Of a stretch of DNA of 64,000 nucleotides, positions 25,303 through 33,917 are shown piece after piece. The notes beneath the pieces are model-generated. The model worked only from the letters and a program-made list of their open reading frames with translations. It ran no database searches and was not told where the DNA came from. A program made the translations under genes and the position numbers. The DNA lies in NCBI GenBank assembly GCA_900545495.1, contig UQZJ01000007.1, positions 1 to 64,000 on the forward strand, given 5' to 3'. Numbering within the stretch: the stretch's first letter is position 1; each line of letters begins with the position of its first letter. The DNA is from an uncultured Eubacteriales bacterium (GTDB taxonomy: Bacteria; Bacillota; Clostridia; Oscillospirales; Oscillospiraceae).

Positions 25303-26309
25303 GAGCCGCCCTGTTTGCCTTCAGCCGGGGCGGCTGCGCCACGGCGCGGCGGGTGATGGCAGCGCTCCCGGAGGCAGCGTTCGTGTGCTACACCATGGAG
25401 CGGTTTGAGGAGCCGGCGTTCCTGCCGCTGGACAAGGCGGTATACGGCGCGTGCTTTTCCGCCATGGACGCATTGATCTTCGTAGGGGCCTGCGGCATCG
25501 CCGTGCGGGAGATCGCCCCCTATGTGCAGAGCAAAAAAACCGACCCGGCGGTGCTGTGCATCGACGAGGCGGGGCGGTTTGTGATCCCCCTGCTCTCCGG
25601 CCACATCGGCGGCGCCAACGCGCTGGCGGCGGCGCTGGCGGAGAAGCTGGACGCCACGGCGGTGGTCACCACCGCCACCGACGTCCGCGGGAAATTCGCC
25701 GTGGACGCATGGGCTGCCCGGCACGGCTGCGCCATCTCCGACATGGGGCTTGCCAAGGCGGTGTCGGCGGCGATACTGGAGGGGGATATCCCCCTTTGCA
25801 GCCAGTTTCCCCTGCCCTCCCCCCTGCCGGAGGGTACGTTTGCCGGGGAGAATGGCCCGCTGGGCATTTTCATCGGCTGGCGCGCCAGAACGCCTTTTGC
25901 CCGCACCCTGCGGCTGATCCCCCGGGTGCTGCGGGTAGGCGTAGGCTGCCGCCGTGGCACCGCCGCCGACGCGGTGGAAAACGCGGTACAGGCGGTGTTT
26001 GCGGAGAACGTCCTGGACACGGCGGCCGTTCGCGGTGTCTACTCCATCGACCTGAAGCAGGACGAGGCGGGACTGCTGGCCGCCTGTGAGAGAAACAACT
26101 GGCCGGTGCATTTTTACACGGCGCAGCAGCTGCGGGATGTGGCGGGTGACTTCACCCCCTCCGACTTTGTCCGCTCCGTCACCGGCGTGGACAATGTCTG
26201 CGAGCGGGCGGCGCTGCTGGGTGCCGAAAAACTGATCGTACAAAAAACAGCGCGGGACGGCGTGACCGTCGCCGTTGCGGCGGAGCATTGGGAGGTGCGC
26301 TTTGGGTAA
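25299..26309 (+). CDS. cbiG: Cobalt-precorrin-5A hydrolase CbiG
   Basis: A 336-residue enzyme that opens the delta-lactone and releases acetaldehyde during ring contraction in the anaerobic pathway. Typical segments are 'MDALIFVGACGIAVREIAPY', 'FVIPLLSGHIGGANALA' in the N-terminal and central part, and 'RVGVGCRRGTAADAVENAV' opening the C-terminal domain. All three regions of the family are present and the length is normal. Translation is coupled to cbiF by a four-base overlap. Confidence 0.93.
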   Translation: MRAALFAFSRGGCATARRVMAALPEAAFVCYTMERFEEPAFLPLDKAVYGACFSAMDALIFVGACGIAVREIAPYVQSKKTDPAVLCIDEAGRFVIPLLSGHIGGANALAAALAEKLDATAVVTTATDVRGKFAVDAWAARHGCAISDMGLAKAVSAAILEGDIPLCSQFPLPSPLPEGTFAGENGPLGIFIGWRARTPFARTLRLIPRVLRVGVGCRRGTAADAVENAVQAVFAENVLDTAAVRGVYSIDLKQDEAGLLAACERNNWPVHFYTAQQLRDVAGDFTPSDFVRSVTGVDNVCERAALLGAEKLIVQKTARDGVTVAVAAEHWEVRFG

Positions 26310-27033
26310 GGTAATCGTAGTGGGCATCGGCCCCGGCGGATATGAGGATATGACCATCCGGGCGGATGAGGCTCTGCGGGCGTGCGACGCCATTGTGGGG
26401 TACCCCGTCTATGTGGATCTGGTGCGGGATCGCTATCCCGGCAAGGAGCTTCACTCCACCCCCATGACGCGGGAGACAGAGCGCTGCCAGCTGGTGCTGG
26501 AGCTGGCGCGCAGCGGCAAGACCGCCGCCATGGTCTGCTCCGGCGACAGCGGCATCTACGGCATGGCCGCGCTGGTCTATGAGCTGCGGGGCCAGTCGCA
26601 GGAGCCTGAGATCCAGGTGGTGCCGGGGCTGACGGCGGCGTGCAGCGGCGGGGCGGTGCTGGGTGCGCCGCTGACCCACGACTTCGCGGTCATCAGCCTC
26701 AGCGACCGTCTGACACCGTGGGAGACCATCGAAAAGCGCTTGGACTGTGCGGCGGCGGCGGATCTGACCATCGCCCTGTATAACCCGGCCAGCCACGGCA
26801 GACCGGATCATGTAAAGCGCGCCTGCGACATTCTGCTGCGCCGTCTGCCAGAGGACAGACTCTGCGGCATCGTCCGCAACATCGGCCGCGATGGGCAGAG
26901 CCGCCGCATCCTGACGCTATCAGAGCTGCGGGAGGCGGAGGTGGATATGTTCTGCACCGTGTTTATCGGCAACAGCGCGGCAAAGACGGTGGCAGGACAG
27001 CTCATCACCCCCAGAGGATACCGAAATGTGTAA
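26302..27033 (+). CDS. cbiH: Cobalt-factor III C17-methyltransferase CbiH
   Basis: A 243-residue SAM-dependent methyltransferase that methylates C17 and contracts the ring. 'KVIVVGIGPGGYEDMTIRA' is the N-terminal glycine loop, 'AMVCSGDSGIYGMAALVYE' the second loop, and 'DLTIALYNPASHGRPDHV' is typical of CbiH/CobJ. The start is taken as TTG 26302, seven bases inside the end of cbiG, because GGAGGTG at 26291-26297 is well placed and homology begins there; the upstream ATG 26275 adds non-homologous residues. Confidence 0.92.
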   Translation: MGKVIVVGIGPGGYEDMTIRADEALRACDAIVGYPVYVDLVRDRYPGKELHSTPMTRETERCQLVLELARSGKTAAMVCSGDSGIYGMAALVYELRGQSQEPEIQVVPGLTAACSGGAVLGAPLTHDFAVISLSDRLTPWETIEKRLDCAAAADLTIALYNPASHGRPDHVKRACDILLRRLPEDRLCGIVRNIGRDGQSRRILTLSELREAEVDMFCTVFIGNSAAKTVAGQLITPRGYRNV

Positions 27034-29014
27034 TATCTGCGTGTTTGCCGGCACCACCGAGGGGCGGGAGCTGGCGGAATTTCTCGCCGGACAGCCGGTA
27101 CAGGCCACGGTGTGCGTGGCCACGGAGTACGGCGAGACGCTGCTGCCGGAGGCGGAAAATGTCACGGTCCTGGCGGGGCGTATCCCGGTGGAGGACATCA
27201 TCCGGATGCTGCAAGAGACCCGGTTCGATCTGGTGATCGATGCCACCCACCCCTACGCCGCCTCCATCACCGAGAGCATCTCCACGGCCTGCCGGGAGAC
27301 GGAGACGGAATATCTGCGTCTGCTGCGGCAATCCTCCCAGCAGACGGAGGACGTGGTCTGCGTGGAAAACGCGGCGGCTGCCGCCGCGTTTCTGGCGCGC
27401 ACGCAGGGCCATATCCTGCTGACCACCGGCAGCAAGGAGCTGGCAGCGTACAGTGCCATCCCCGATTTTGCCCAGCGGGTGTACGCCCGTGTGCTGCCGA
27501 TGGACGCGTCGCTGGCGGCCTGCCGGGAGGCGGGGCTGACGGCCGCCCATATCATCGCCATGCAGGGTCCCTTCTCCGAGGAGATGGATCTGGCGACGCT
27601 GCGGTTTGCCGACGCCGCGTGGATGGTGACCAAGGACGGCGGCGAGGCCGGCGGCTTCCCCGCCAAGGTGTCCGCCGCCCGGAAGTCGGGCGCGGGACTG
27701 GTGGTCATCGGCCGCCCGCCCCAGCGGGAGGGTCTGCCCTTTACGGCGGTGCTGGACGTGCTGTGTGAGCGGTTCGGCTGCACCGTCCGGCCGCAGGTGC
27801 GGATCGTCGGCATCGGCCCCGGCAGCCGGGAGGCTATGACCCATGAGGTCAGCGAGGCCATCGAGACGGCAGACTGTCTCATCGGCGCAAAACGGATGCT
27901 GGAGGCGGTGGCGCGGCAGGGGCAGCCCACCTATGACGCCATTGCGCCGCAGGATATCGCGGACTTTATCCGCACCCACCGGGAATACCGCCGCTTTGCG
28001 GTGGTCATGTCCGGCGACACCGGCTTTTTCAGCGGCACTAAGAAGCTGCTGCCGCTGCTGGAGGGCTGTGACACGGCGGTGCTGCCGGGTCTGAGCTCGC
28101 TGTCCTATCTGTGCGCCCGGCTGAAGACCTCCTACGAGGACGTCCGGGTGGTAAGCCTCCACGGGCGGCAGCGCAACATCCTGCCGGAGGTGCGGGCAAA
28201 CGGCCGACTCTTCGCGCTGGTGGGCGGCGAGCGCGGCATCAACGACCTGTGCCGCACGCTGACAGCGGGTGGTCTGGGCGGCGTCACCGTGTCTGTGGGA
28301 CAGCGGCTGGGCTACCCGGACGAGCGCATCGTGCGCGGCACGGCGGTGGAGCTGACAGAGGGCGACTACGCCCCCCTGAGCGTGGCGCTCATCGAAAATC
28401 CCCGGCCCGACGCGGTGGTCACGCCGGGTCTGCCGGACGATGCCTTCCTCCGCAGCGCGGAGGGAATGCCGGTGGTGCCTATGACGAAAAGCGAGGTGCG
28501 GGCGGTGTGCCTGTCCAAGCTGCGCCTGACGGAGCGGAGCGTCTGCTGGGACATCGGCGCCGGTACCGGCTCGGTGTCGGTGGAGATGGCCTTGCAGGCA
28601 AAGCAGGGGCTGGTCTGCGCCGTGGAGCGGCGGGAAGACGCCGCTGCACTGCTGGAGCAAAACCGGGAGCGGTTTGCGTTGGAGAACCTACGGGTGGTCT
28701 GCGGCAGCGCGCCGGAGGCCTGTGCCGGTCTGCCCGCGCCCACCCACGCCTTTATCGGCGGCAGCGCCGGCAATATGCGGGAGATCGTGGCGCTGCTGCT
28801 GGCAAGAAATCCCCGTGTCCGCATTGTGGCCACGGCGGTCTCGCTGGAATCCATCGCCGAGCTGACGGACTGCCTGACGGCGTTTCCCTTTGCGGAGACG
28901 GAGGTGGTGTCGCTGCAGGTGGCGCGGGACAGAAGAGCCGGAGGTTATCACCTGATGAGCGGGCAGAATCCCATTTATATTTTTACGATGCAGGGCGGAG
29001 GGGAACAGACATGA
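27026..29014 (+). CDS. CbiJ-CbiE-CbiT triple fusion
   Basis: A 662-residue protein joining three consecutive enzymes. Residues ~1-250 are cobalt-precorrin-6A reductase CbiJ ('ICVFAGTTEGRELAEFLAG', 'DLVIDATHPYAASITES'). Residues ~260-450 are the C5-methyltransferase CbiE ('VRIVGIGPGSREAMTHEV', 'FAVVMSGDTGFFSGTKKLL'). Residues ~460-655 are the C15-methyltransferase/decarboxylase CbiT ('MTKSEVRAVCLSKLRL', 'CWDIGAGTGSVSVEMALQ'). CbiET fusions are common; adding CbiJ at the front is less usual. No stop or frameshift interrupts the joins. It overlaps cbiH by 8 bp and cbiB by 4 bp. Confidence 0.95.
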   Translation: MCNICVFAGTTEGRELAEFLAGQPVQATVCVATEYGETLLPEAENVTVLAGRIPVEDIIRMLQETRFDLVIDATHPYAASITESISTACRETETEYLRLLRQSSQQTEDVVCVENAAAAAAFLARTQGHILLTTGSKELAAYSAIPDFAQRVYARVLPMDASLAACREAGLTAAHIIAMQGPFSEEMDLATLRFADAAWMVTKDGGEAGGFPAKVSAARKSGAGLVVIGRPPQREGLPFTAVLDVLCERFGCTVRPQVRIVGIGPGSREAMTHEVSEAIETADCLIGAKRMLEAVARQGQPTYDAIAPQDIADFIRTHREYRRFAVVMSGDTGFFSGTKKLLPLLEGCDTAVLPGLSSLSYLCARLKTSYEDVRVVSLHGRQRNILPEVRANGRLFALVGGERGINDLCRTLTAGGLGGVTVSVGQRLGYPDERIVRGTAVELTEGDYAPLSVALIENPRPDAVVTPGLPDDAFLRSAEGMPVVPMTKSEVRAVCLSKLRLTERSVCWDIGAGTGSVSVEMALQAKQGLVCAVERREDAAALLEQNRERFALENLRVVCGSAPEACAGLPAPTHAFIGGSAGNMREIVALLLARNPRVRIVATAVSLESIAELTDCLTAFPFAETEVVSLQVARDRRAGGYHLMSGQNPIYIFTMQGGGEQT

Positions 29015-29973
29015 TGTGGTCGCTGGCAGCACTGGTCATCGGCTTTGGCATAGACCTTCTGGTGGGCGACCCCCACGGCTTCCCCCACCCGGTAGTGCTG
29101 ATCGGAAAATGTATCAGTGTGTTGGAGCGGGGGCTGCGGCGCAGCTGCCCCAAAACGCCCGCCGGCGAGCGGGCGGCGGGCGCGATCCTGTGGGGCGCGG
29201 TGGTCATCGTGTCCACCGTCGTCCCGGCGGGGCTGCTGTGGCTGTGCGGGCTGGTCAGCCCGTGGCTGCGTCTGGCGCTGGAGAGCGTGATGTGCTGGCA
29301 GATCCTGGCGGTCAAGTCCCTGCGGGACGAGACCATGAAGGTCTATGACGCGCTGGAGAGCGGCGATCTGGCGGCCTCCCGCCGCGCCGTCTCCATGATC
29401 GTGGGGCGGGACACCGACCGGCTGGACGACGCCGCCGTGACCCGCGCCGCCGTGGAGACGGTGGCGGAGAACACCTCCGATGGTGTGGTGGCGCCGCTGC
29501 TGTTTTTAGCCATCGGCGGCGCGCCGCTGGGCTTTTTCTACAAGGCGGTGAACACCATGGACTCCATGCTGGGGTATGTGGAGCCGCCCTATAAGAACAT
29601 CGGTCTGGTACCCGCCAAGGCCGACGACGTGGTGAATTACATCCCGGCGCGGCTGTCGGCGCTTCTGATGCTGGCGGCGGGCGGCCTGATGGGACTGGAT
29701 ACGGCGGCAGGCTGGCGGATCTTCCGCCGTGACCGCCGGAAGCACGCCAGCCCCAACTCAGCCCAGACGGAATCCGTCTGTGCGGGACTGCTGGGTGTGC
29801 GCCTGGCGGGGGATGCGTGGTACCACGGCGTGCTGCACAAAAAGGAGTATATCGGCGACGCATCGCGGGAGATCACCCACGAGGACATCCCTCGCGTGTG
29901 CCGCCTGATGACGGTCACAGCACTTCTCACCCTGCTTTTAAGCTGTGGGGTCAAGCTGCCCTTTGCGCTGTAA
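29011..29973 (+). CDS. cbiB: Adenosylcobinamide-phosphate synthase CbiB
   Basis: A 320-residue membrane enzyme that attaches (R)-1-aminopropan-2-ol phosphate to adenosylcobyric acid. Family text is evident: 'DLLVGDPHGFPHPVVLIGK' at the N-terminus, 'AAVETVAENTSDGVVAPL', 'FFYKAVNTMDSMLGY' and 'DDVVNYIPARLSALL', with several hydrophobic spans. The ATG at 29011 overlaps the stop of the fusion gene (ATGA). Its substrate amino alcohol comes from CobD, encoded next. Confidence 0.95.
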   Translation: MMWSLAALVIGFGIDLLVGDPHGFPHPVVLIGKCISVLERGLRRSCPKTPAGERAAGAILWGAVVIVSTVVPAGLLWLCGLVSPWLRLALESVMCWQILAVKSLRDETMKVYDALESGDLAASRRAVSMIVGRDTDRLDDAAVTRAAVETVAENTSDGVVAPLLFLAIGGAPLGFFYKAVNTMDSMLGYVEPPYKNIGLVPAKADDVVNYIPARLSALLMLAAGGLMGLDTAAGWRIFRRDRRKHASPNSAQTESVCAGLLGVRLAGDAWYHGVLHKKEYIGDASREITHEDIPRVCRLMTVTALLTLLLSCGVKLPFAL

Positions 29974-29984
29974 AGGAGACACAG

Positions 29985-31049
29985 ATGCTGTATCAAACGG
30001 AAAATCAACATGGCGGTGACGTGTACGGCGGCGGTATCACACTGGATTTTTCCGCCAACACCAACCCGCTGGGTACGCCCCCCGGCGTTTTGGAGGCGGT
30101 ACGCCGCGGGCTGCCCCAGCTGCACCGCTACCCCGACCCCTACTGCCGCCAGCTGGTGCAGGCCATCGCGGCCCATGAGCAGGTGCCGGCGTCGTATGTT
30201 CTCTGTGGAAACGGCGCGGCGGACCTGATCTACGCTTACTGCGCCGCTCTGCGGCCCCGGACGTCGGTGGAGCCGGCACCCACCTTTGCCGAGTACGGGC
30301 TGGGTCTGGCACAGGTGGGCTGCCGTGTGGCACCGTATTTCCTGCATCAGGCGGAGAACTTCGATTTGGGCGAAGGCTTTCTGCCCTTCTTGGAGGAGAA
30401 AAAGCCGGAGGTGGTATTCCTCTGCACCCCCAACAACCCCACCGGACGGCTGCTGCCGCTGCCGCTGCTGGAACAGATCCTGCAAGTCTGTGCGGCGTGG
30501 GGTGCGCGGGTGTTTCTGGATGAGTGCTTCCTCGATCTCACGGAGAGCGGCGTCAGCGCCAGATCCCTTTTGGCGGCGCACCCGGAGCTGCTGATCCTGA
30601 AGGCCTTCACCAAGAGCTACGGCATGGCGGGCATCCGGCTGGGGTACTGCCTGTGCGCCGACAGCGCGCTGCTGCGCCGCATGGCAGGCGCGTCCCAGCC
30701 GTGGAACGTATCCTCGCTGGCGCAGAGCGCCGGTGTGGCGGCGCTGGCGGAGCAGGATTTCCTGCAAAGAACGCTGGCCCTCGTCCGCAAGGAGCGGTGC
30801 TGGCTCACGGATAACCTGACGGCGCTGGGCTTCTGGGTATGCCCGTCCCAAGCCAACTACCTGCTGTTCCGCGGGCCGCAGGGCTTGCGGGAGGGCCTGC
30901 TGCGGCGGGGCATCGCCATCCGGGGCTGTGGGAATTACAGCGGGCTGGACGACGGGTGGTATCGCATCGCCGTGCGGCCTCATGCGGAAAATGAGGCGTT
31001 GATAACGGCCATCCGGCAATTCTGTGAGGAGAGATCGCTATGGCAATGA
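29985..31049 (+). CDS. cobD: L-threonine-O-3-phosphate decarboxylase CobD
   Basis: A 354-residue PLP enzyme of the aminotransferase class I/II fold that makes aminopropanol phosphate for CbiB. N-terminal 'GVYGG'-type start is seen as 'HGGDVYGGGITLDFSANT', 'YVLCGNGAADLIYAYC' binds the cofactor, 'FLCTPNNPTGRLL' and 'VFLDECFLDLTE' follow, and the Schiff-base lysine is in 'KAFTKSYGMAGIRLGY'. AAAGGAG precedes the ATG 11 bp after cbiB. The last ten bases overlap the next gene. Confidence 0.94.
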   Translation: MLYQTENQHGGDVYGGGITLDFSANTNPLGTPPGVLEAVRRGLPQLHRYPDPYCRQLVQAIAAHEQVPASYVLCGNGAADLIYAYCAALRPRTSVEPAPTFAEYGLGLAQVGCRVAPYFLHQAENFDLGEGFLPFLEEKKPEVVFLCTPNNPTGRLLPLPLLEQILQVCAAWGARVFLDECFLDLTESGVSARSLLAAHPELLILKAFTKSYGMAGIRLGYCLCADSALLRRMAGASQPWNVSSLAQSAGVAALAEQDFLQRTLALVRKERCWLTDNLTALGFWVCPSQANYLLFRGPQGLREGLLRRGIAIRGCGNYSGLDDGWYRIAVRPHAENEALITAIRQFCEERSLWQ

Positions 31050-32503
31050 ATATTATGATACAGGGGACCATGTCCAACGCCGGAAAGAGCCTGCTGGCGG
31101 CGGGACTCTGCCGCGTTCTGAAGCAGGACGGCTACCGTGTGGCGCCGTTCAAAAGCCAGAACATGGCGCTGAATTCCTTCATCACCAAGGACGGCGGTGA
31201 GATGGGCCGGGCGCAGGTGGTGCAGGCGGAGGCCGCCGGGATCGAGCCGGACACCCGCATGAACCCCATCCTGCTCAAGCCCACCACCGATGTGGGCAGT
31301 CAGGTCATCGTCAACGGACAGGTACGGGGCAATATGCAGGCCATGGAGTACTTCCGCCGCAAGCGGGACTACATCCCCGCCGTGCTGGAGGCCTACAACA
31401 GTCTGGCGGCAGAGTACGACGTGATCGTCATCGAAGGTGCGGGCAGCCCCGCGGAGATCAATCTCAAGCAGGACGACATCGTAAATATGGGTCTTGCCAA
31501 GCTGGTGGACGCACCGGTGCTGCTGGTAGGCGACATCGACCGGGGCGGCGTATTCGCCCAGCTCTACGGCACGGTGGCGCTGCTGGAGGAGGACGAGCGC
31601 CGCCGCATCAAGGGCGTGGTGGTCAACAAGTTCCGGGGCGACCGGGCCATTCTGGAGCCGGGGCTGAAAACGCTGGAGGAGCTGTGCGGCATCCCGGTGG
31701 CGGGGGTCATCCCCTACACCCATGTGGACATCGACGACGAGGACAGCCTGACGGAGCGGTTCGGTCGCTCCATGGAGCGGAAGCTCTTGGATATCGCGGT
31801 GATCCGCGTGCCGCGCATCTCCAATTTCACGGATTTCAGTCCCTTTGAGCGTTACGAGAATGTGTCGCTGCGCTATGTGGATCAGGTGAGCGACCTGCAC
31901 CAGCCGGACATGATCCTGCTGCCGGGTACCAAGAGCACCATCGCCGACCTGCGGTGGCTGCGGCAGTCCGGTCTGGAGGCGGCCATCCTGAAGGCAGCCG
32001 ACGCCGGTACGCTGATCTTCGGCGTCTGCGGCGGCTACCAGATGCTGGGACGCACCGTATCCGACCCGGAGCAGGTGGAGGCCGCCGGGGTCACGGAGAT
32101 CAGCGGCATGGGGCTGCTGGACATGGACACCGAATTCCGCGGCGAGAAGGTACAGGCCCAAACGCAGGGCATCATCAGCGGCGTGGAGGGGATGCTCTCC
32201 GCCCTGAATGGCCTGGCCTACGAGGGGTACGAGATCCACATGGGACGCAGCCGGCAGCAGATGCCCGCCCTCAGCGGCGGTGGAAACGTGTACGGCAGCT
32301 ACGTCCACGGCATCTTTGACGCGCCGGGCATCGCCGATACGATCCTGCGGGTGCTGTGCGCCAGAAAGGGCGTGTCCTTTGACGCGCTGGCGACCTTCGA
32401 CGCCAGCGGCTACAAGGAGCGGCAGTATGACCTGCTGGCGGATGTGGTGCGCGGCGGACTGGATATGCCCTTTGTCTACCGTGTGCTGCGCCGGGAGGTA
32501 TAA
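31040..32503 (+). CDS. cbiP: Cobyric acid synthase CbiP/CobQ
   Basis: A 487-residue amidotransferase that adds four amides to adenosylcobyrinate a,c-diamide. The synthetase domain has 'MIQGTMSNAGKSLLAAGLC' and 'VAPFKSQNMALNSF'; the glutaminase domain has 'GTLIFGVCGGYQMLG' with the nucleophile Cys and ends with 'YGSYVHGIFD' carrying the catalytic His. It is the last gene of the cbi operon; a terminator follows 31 bp later. Genes for adenosylation and lower-ligand attachment are not in the window. Confidence 0.95.
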   Translation: MAMNIMIQGTMSNAGKSLLAAGLCRVLKQDGYRVAPFKSQNMALNSFITKDGGEMGRAQVVQAEAAGIEPDTRMNPILLKPTTDVGSQVIVNGQVRGNMQAMEYFRRKRDYIPAVLEAYNSLAAEYDVIVIEGAGSPAEINLKQDDIVNMGLAKLVDAPVLLVGDIDRGGVFAQLYGTVALLEEDERRRIKGVVVNKFRGDRAILEPGLKTLEELCGIPVAGVIPYTHVDIDDEDSLTERFGRSMERKLLDIAVIRVPRISNFTDFSPFERYENVSLRYVDQVSDLHQPDMILLPGTKSTIADLRWLRQSGLEAAILKAADAGTLIFGVCGGYQMLGRTVSDPEQVEAAGVTEISGMGLLDMDTEFRGEKVQAQTQGIISGVEGMLSALNGLAYEGYEIHMGRSRQQMPALSGGGNVYGSYVHGIFDAPGIADTILRVLCARKGVSFDALATFDASGYKERQYDLLADVVRGGLDMPFVYRVLRREV

Positions 32504-32534
32504 CGCCGCCCGTCTCCTATCGGTATCAAGAAAA

Positions 32535-32568
32535 GACCCTGCCGGTGTAGACCGGCAGGGTCCTTTTT
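32535..32568 (+). terminator. Terminator of the cobalamin operon
   Basis: A perfect 12-bp stem (GACCCTGCCGGT 32535-32546 with ACCGGCAGGGTC 32551-32562, 4-nt loop) followed by CTTTTT. Confidence 0.92.
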
Positions 32569-32626
32569 ACCGGGATAGCCTCTTCCGTGCGTAAAAGGCG
32601 GCTGCACTCTCCCCGACATAGCAGAA

Positions 32627-32651
32627 GCGGCGCACCCTTTGGGTGCGCCGC
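32627..32651 (-). terminator. Hairpin after the M20 gene
   Basis: A perfect 11-bp stem (GCGGCGCACCC with GGGTGCGCCGC, 3-nt loop) 42 bp past the stop of the minus-strand M20 gene. The T tract is weak on either strand, so its terminator role is less sure. Confidence 0.5.
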
Positions 32652-32692
32652 CTTTGCGAAAATGGAAAGGAAGAGAATCTAACATGGCCGCG

Positions 32693-33883
32693 TCAGCGGC
32701 TCAGGTATTTCAGGGCAATGGCGCTCATGGCCGCCGTGCCGGACTTGAGTACGTCCTCGTTGAACACGATCTTGCCGTTGTGCAGGGAGACCATCTCCTT
32801 GCCGCAGCCCGCATCGGTCATCATGAACGCCGACGGCGTGTTGGTGAGCTTGCCGAAGAAGCTGAAATCCTCGCTGCCGGAGAAGGGGCGGTCGAGGTGG
32901 ATCACCTTGTCTGCGCCCAGCTCCTCCGTGACCGCCTGCTCCACCAGATCGATCATGGCGCCGTCGTTGTACTGGAGGGCGTAGCCCTCCTCCAGCCGCA
33001 CCTCGATATCGCAGCTGAAGGCGATGCCGATGCCCTTGCAGATCCGGTTGACCTCCTCGATGGCGGTATCCCGTGCCGTGTCGCTGAAGCTGCGCAGCAC
33101 CGCCACCATCCGCGCCTCACCGGCGGTGATGTTCACCGCGTCGCCGCCGGACATGGTACCCACCGTCAGCACGGCGGAGTCCATGGGGTCGATGCGGCGG
33201 GACACCACCGTTTGCAGCGCGGTGATGAGATACCCCGCGCAGGCGATGGCGTCGTGGGCGGTGTGGGGCGCGGCGCCGTGGCCGCTCTTGCCGTGTACGG
33301 CGATGTGGAACAGATCCACCGCGCTGGTGAAGTACCCCTTATAGAGCTGCATCCGACCCACCGTGTCGTTGCCGGAGGGGCAGACGTGCTGGCCGAAGAT
33401 GGCGTCCACATGGGGGTTCTCCATGACGCCCGCCGCCACCAGCGCCCGTGCGCCGCCGGGCATGGTGTCCTCACTGGGCTCGAAGATGAATTTCACCGTA
33501 CCGGCGAAGCTGTCACGCATATGGCACAGCGTCTTGGCCGTACCCAGCAGCATGGTGGTGTGCAGATCGTGGCCGCAGGCGTGCATCACGCCCTCGGTCT
33601 CGCTGGCAAAGGGTACGCCCGACTCCTCGTGGACGGGCAGGGCGTCGATATCGGCGCGGAGCGCCACGCACTTGCCGGGGCCCTTGCCGCCGTGGAGCAG
33701 GCCCACCACGGCGGTGGGCAGGGGCTGCTGGATCTCGTCCATGCCCATCTTCTCCAGCTCCCGCCGGATGAGGGCGCTGGTACGCACCTCCTGCATCCCC
33801 AGCTCCGGGTGGGCGTGGATGTCCCGCCGGATGGCGGTCAGCTCCTCAAAAATACTGTCAACAAACGTCTTGATCTCGGACAT
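32693..33883 (-). CDS. M20 family amidohydrolase/peptidase
   Basis: A 396-residue zinc hydrolase of the M20D type (hippurate hydrolase, indole-acetyl-amino-acid hydrolase, N-acyl-aminoacylase group). Metal-binding text: 'DIHAHPELGMQE', 'GVMHACGHDLHTTMLLG', 'FEPSEDTMPGGARALV', and the C-terminal 'FSGSEDFSFFGKL'. The dimerisation domain carries 'GKSGHGAAPHTAHDAI'. It is intracellular (no signal peptide) and follows a transporter gene by 34 bp on the same strand, so it likely deacylates or hydrolyses what that carrier brings in. The substrate is not identifiable. Confidence 0.9.
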   Translation of the reverse strand: MSEIKTFVDSIFEELTAIRRDIHAHPELGMQEVRTSALIRRELEKMGMDEIQQPLPTAVVGLLHGGKGPGKCVALRADIDALPVHEESGVPFASETEGVMHACGHDLHTTMLLGTAKTLCHMRDSFAGTVKFIFEPSEDTMPGGARALVAAGVMENPHVDAIFGQHVCPSGNDTVGRMQLYKGYFTSAVDLFHIAVHGKSGHGAAPHTAHDAIACAGYLITALQTVVSRRIDPMDSAVLTVGTMSGGDAVNITAGEARMVAVLRSFSDTARDTAIEEVNRICKGIGIAFSCDIEVRLEEGYALQYNDGAMIDLVEQAVTEELGADKVIHLDRPFSGSEDFSFFGKLTNTPSAFMMTDAGCGKEMVSLHNGKIVFNEDVLKSGTAAMSAIALKYLSR

Positions 33884-33917
33884 TTTTCACTACCTCACTT
33901 CTGGAAATCCGCTTATT

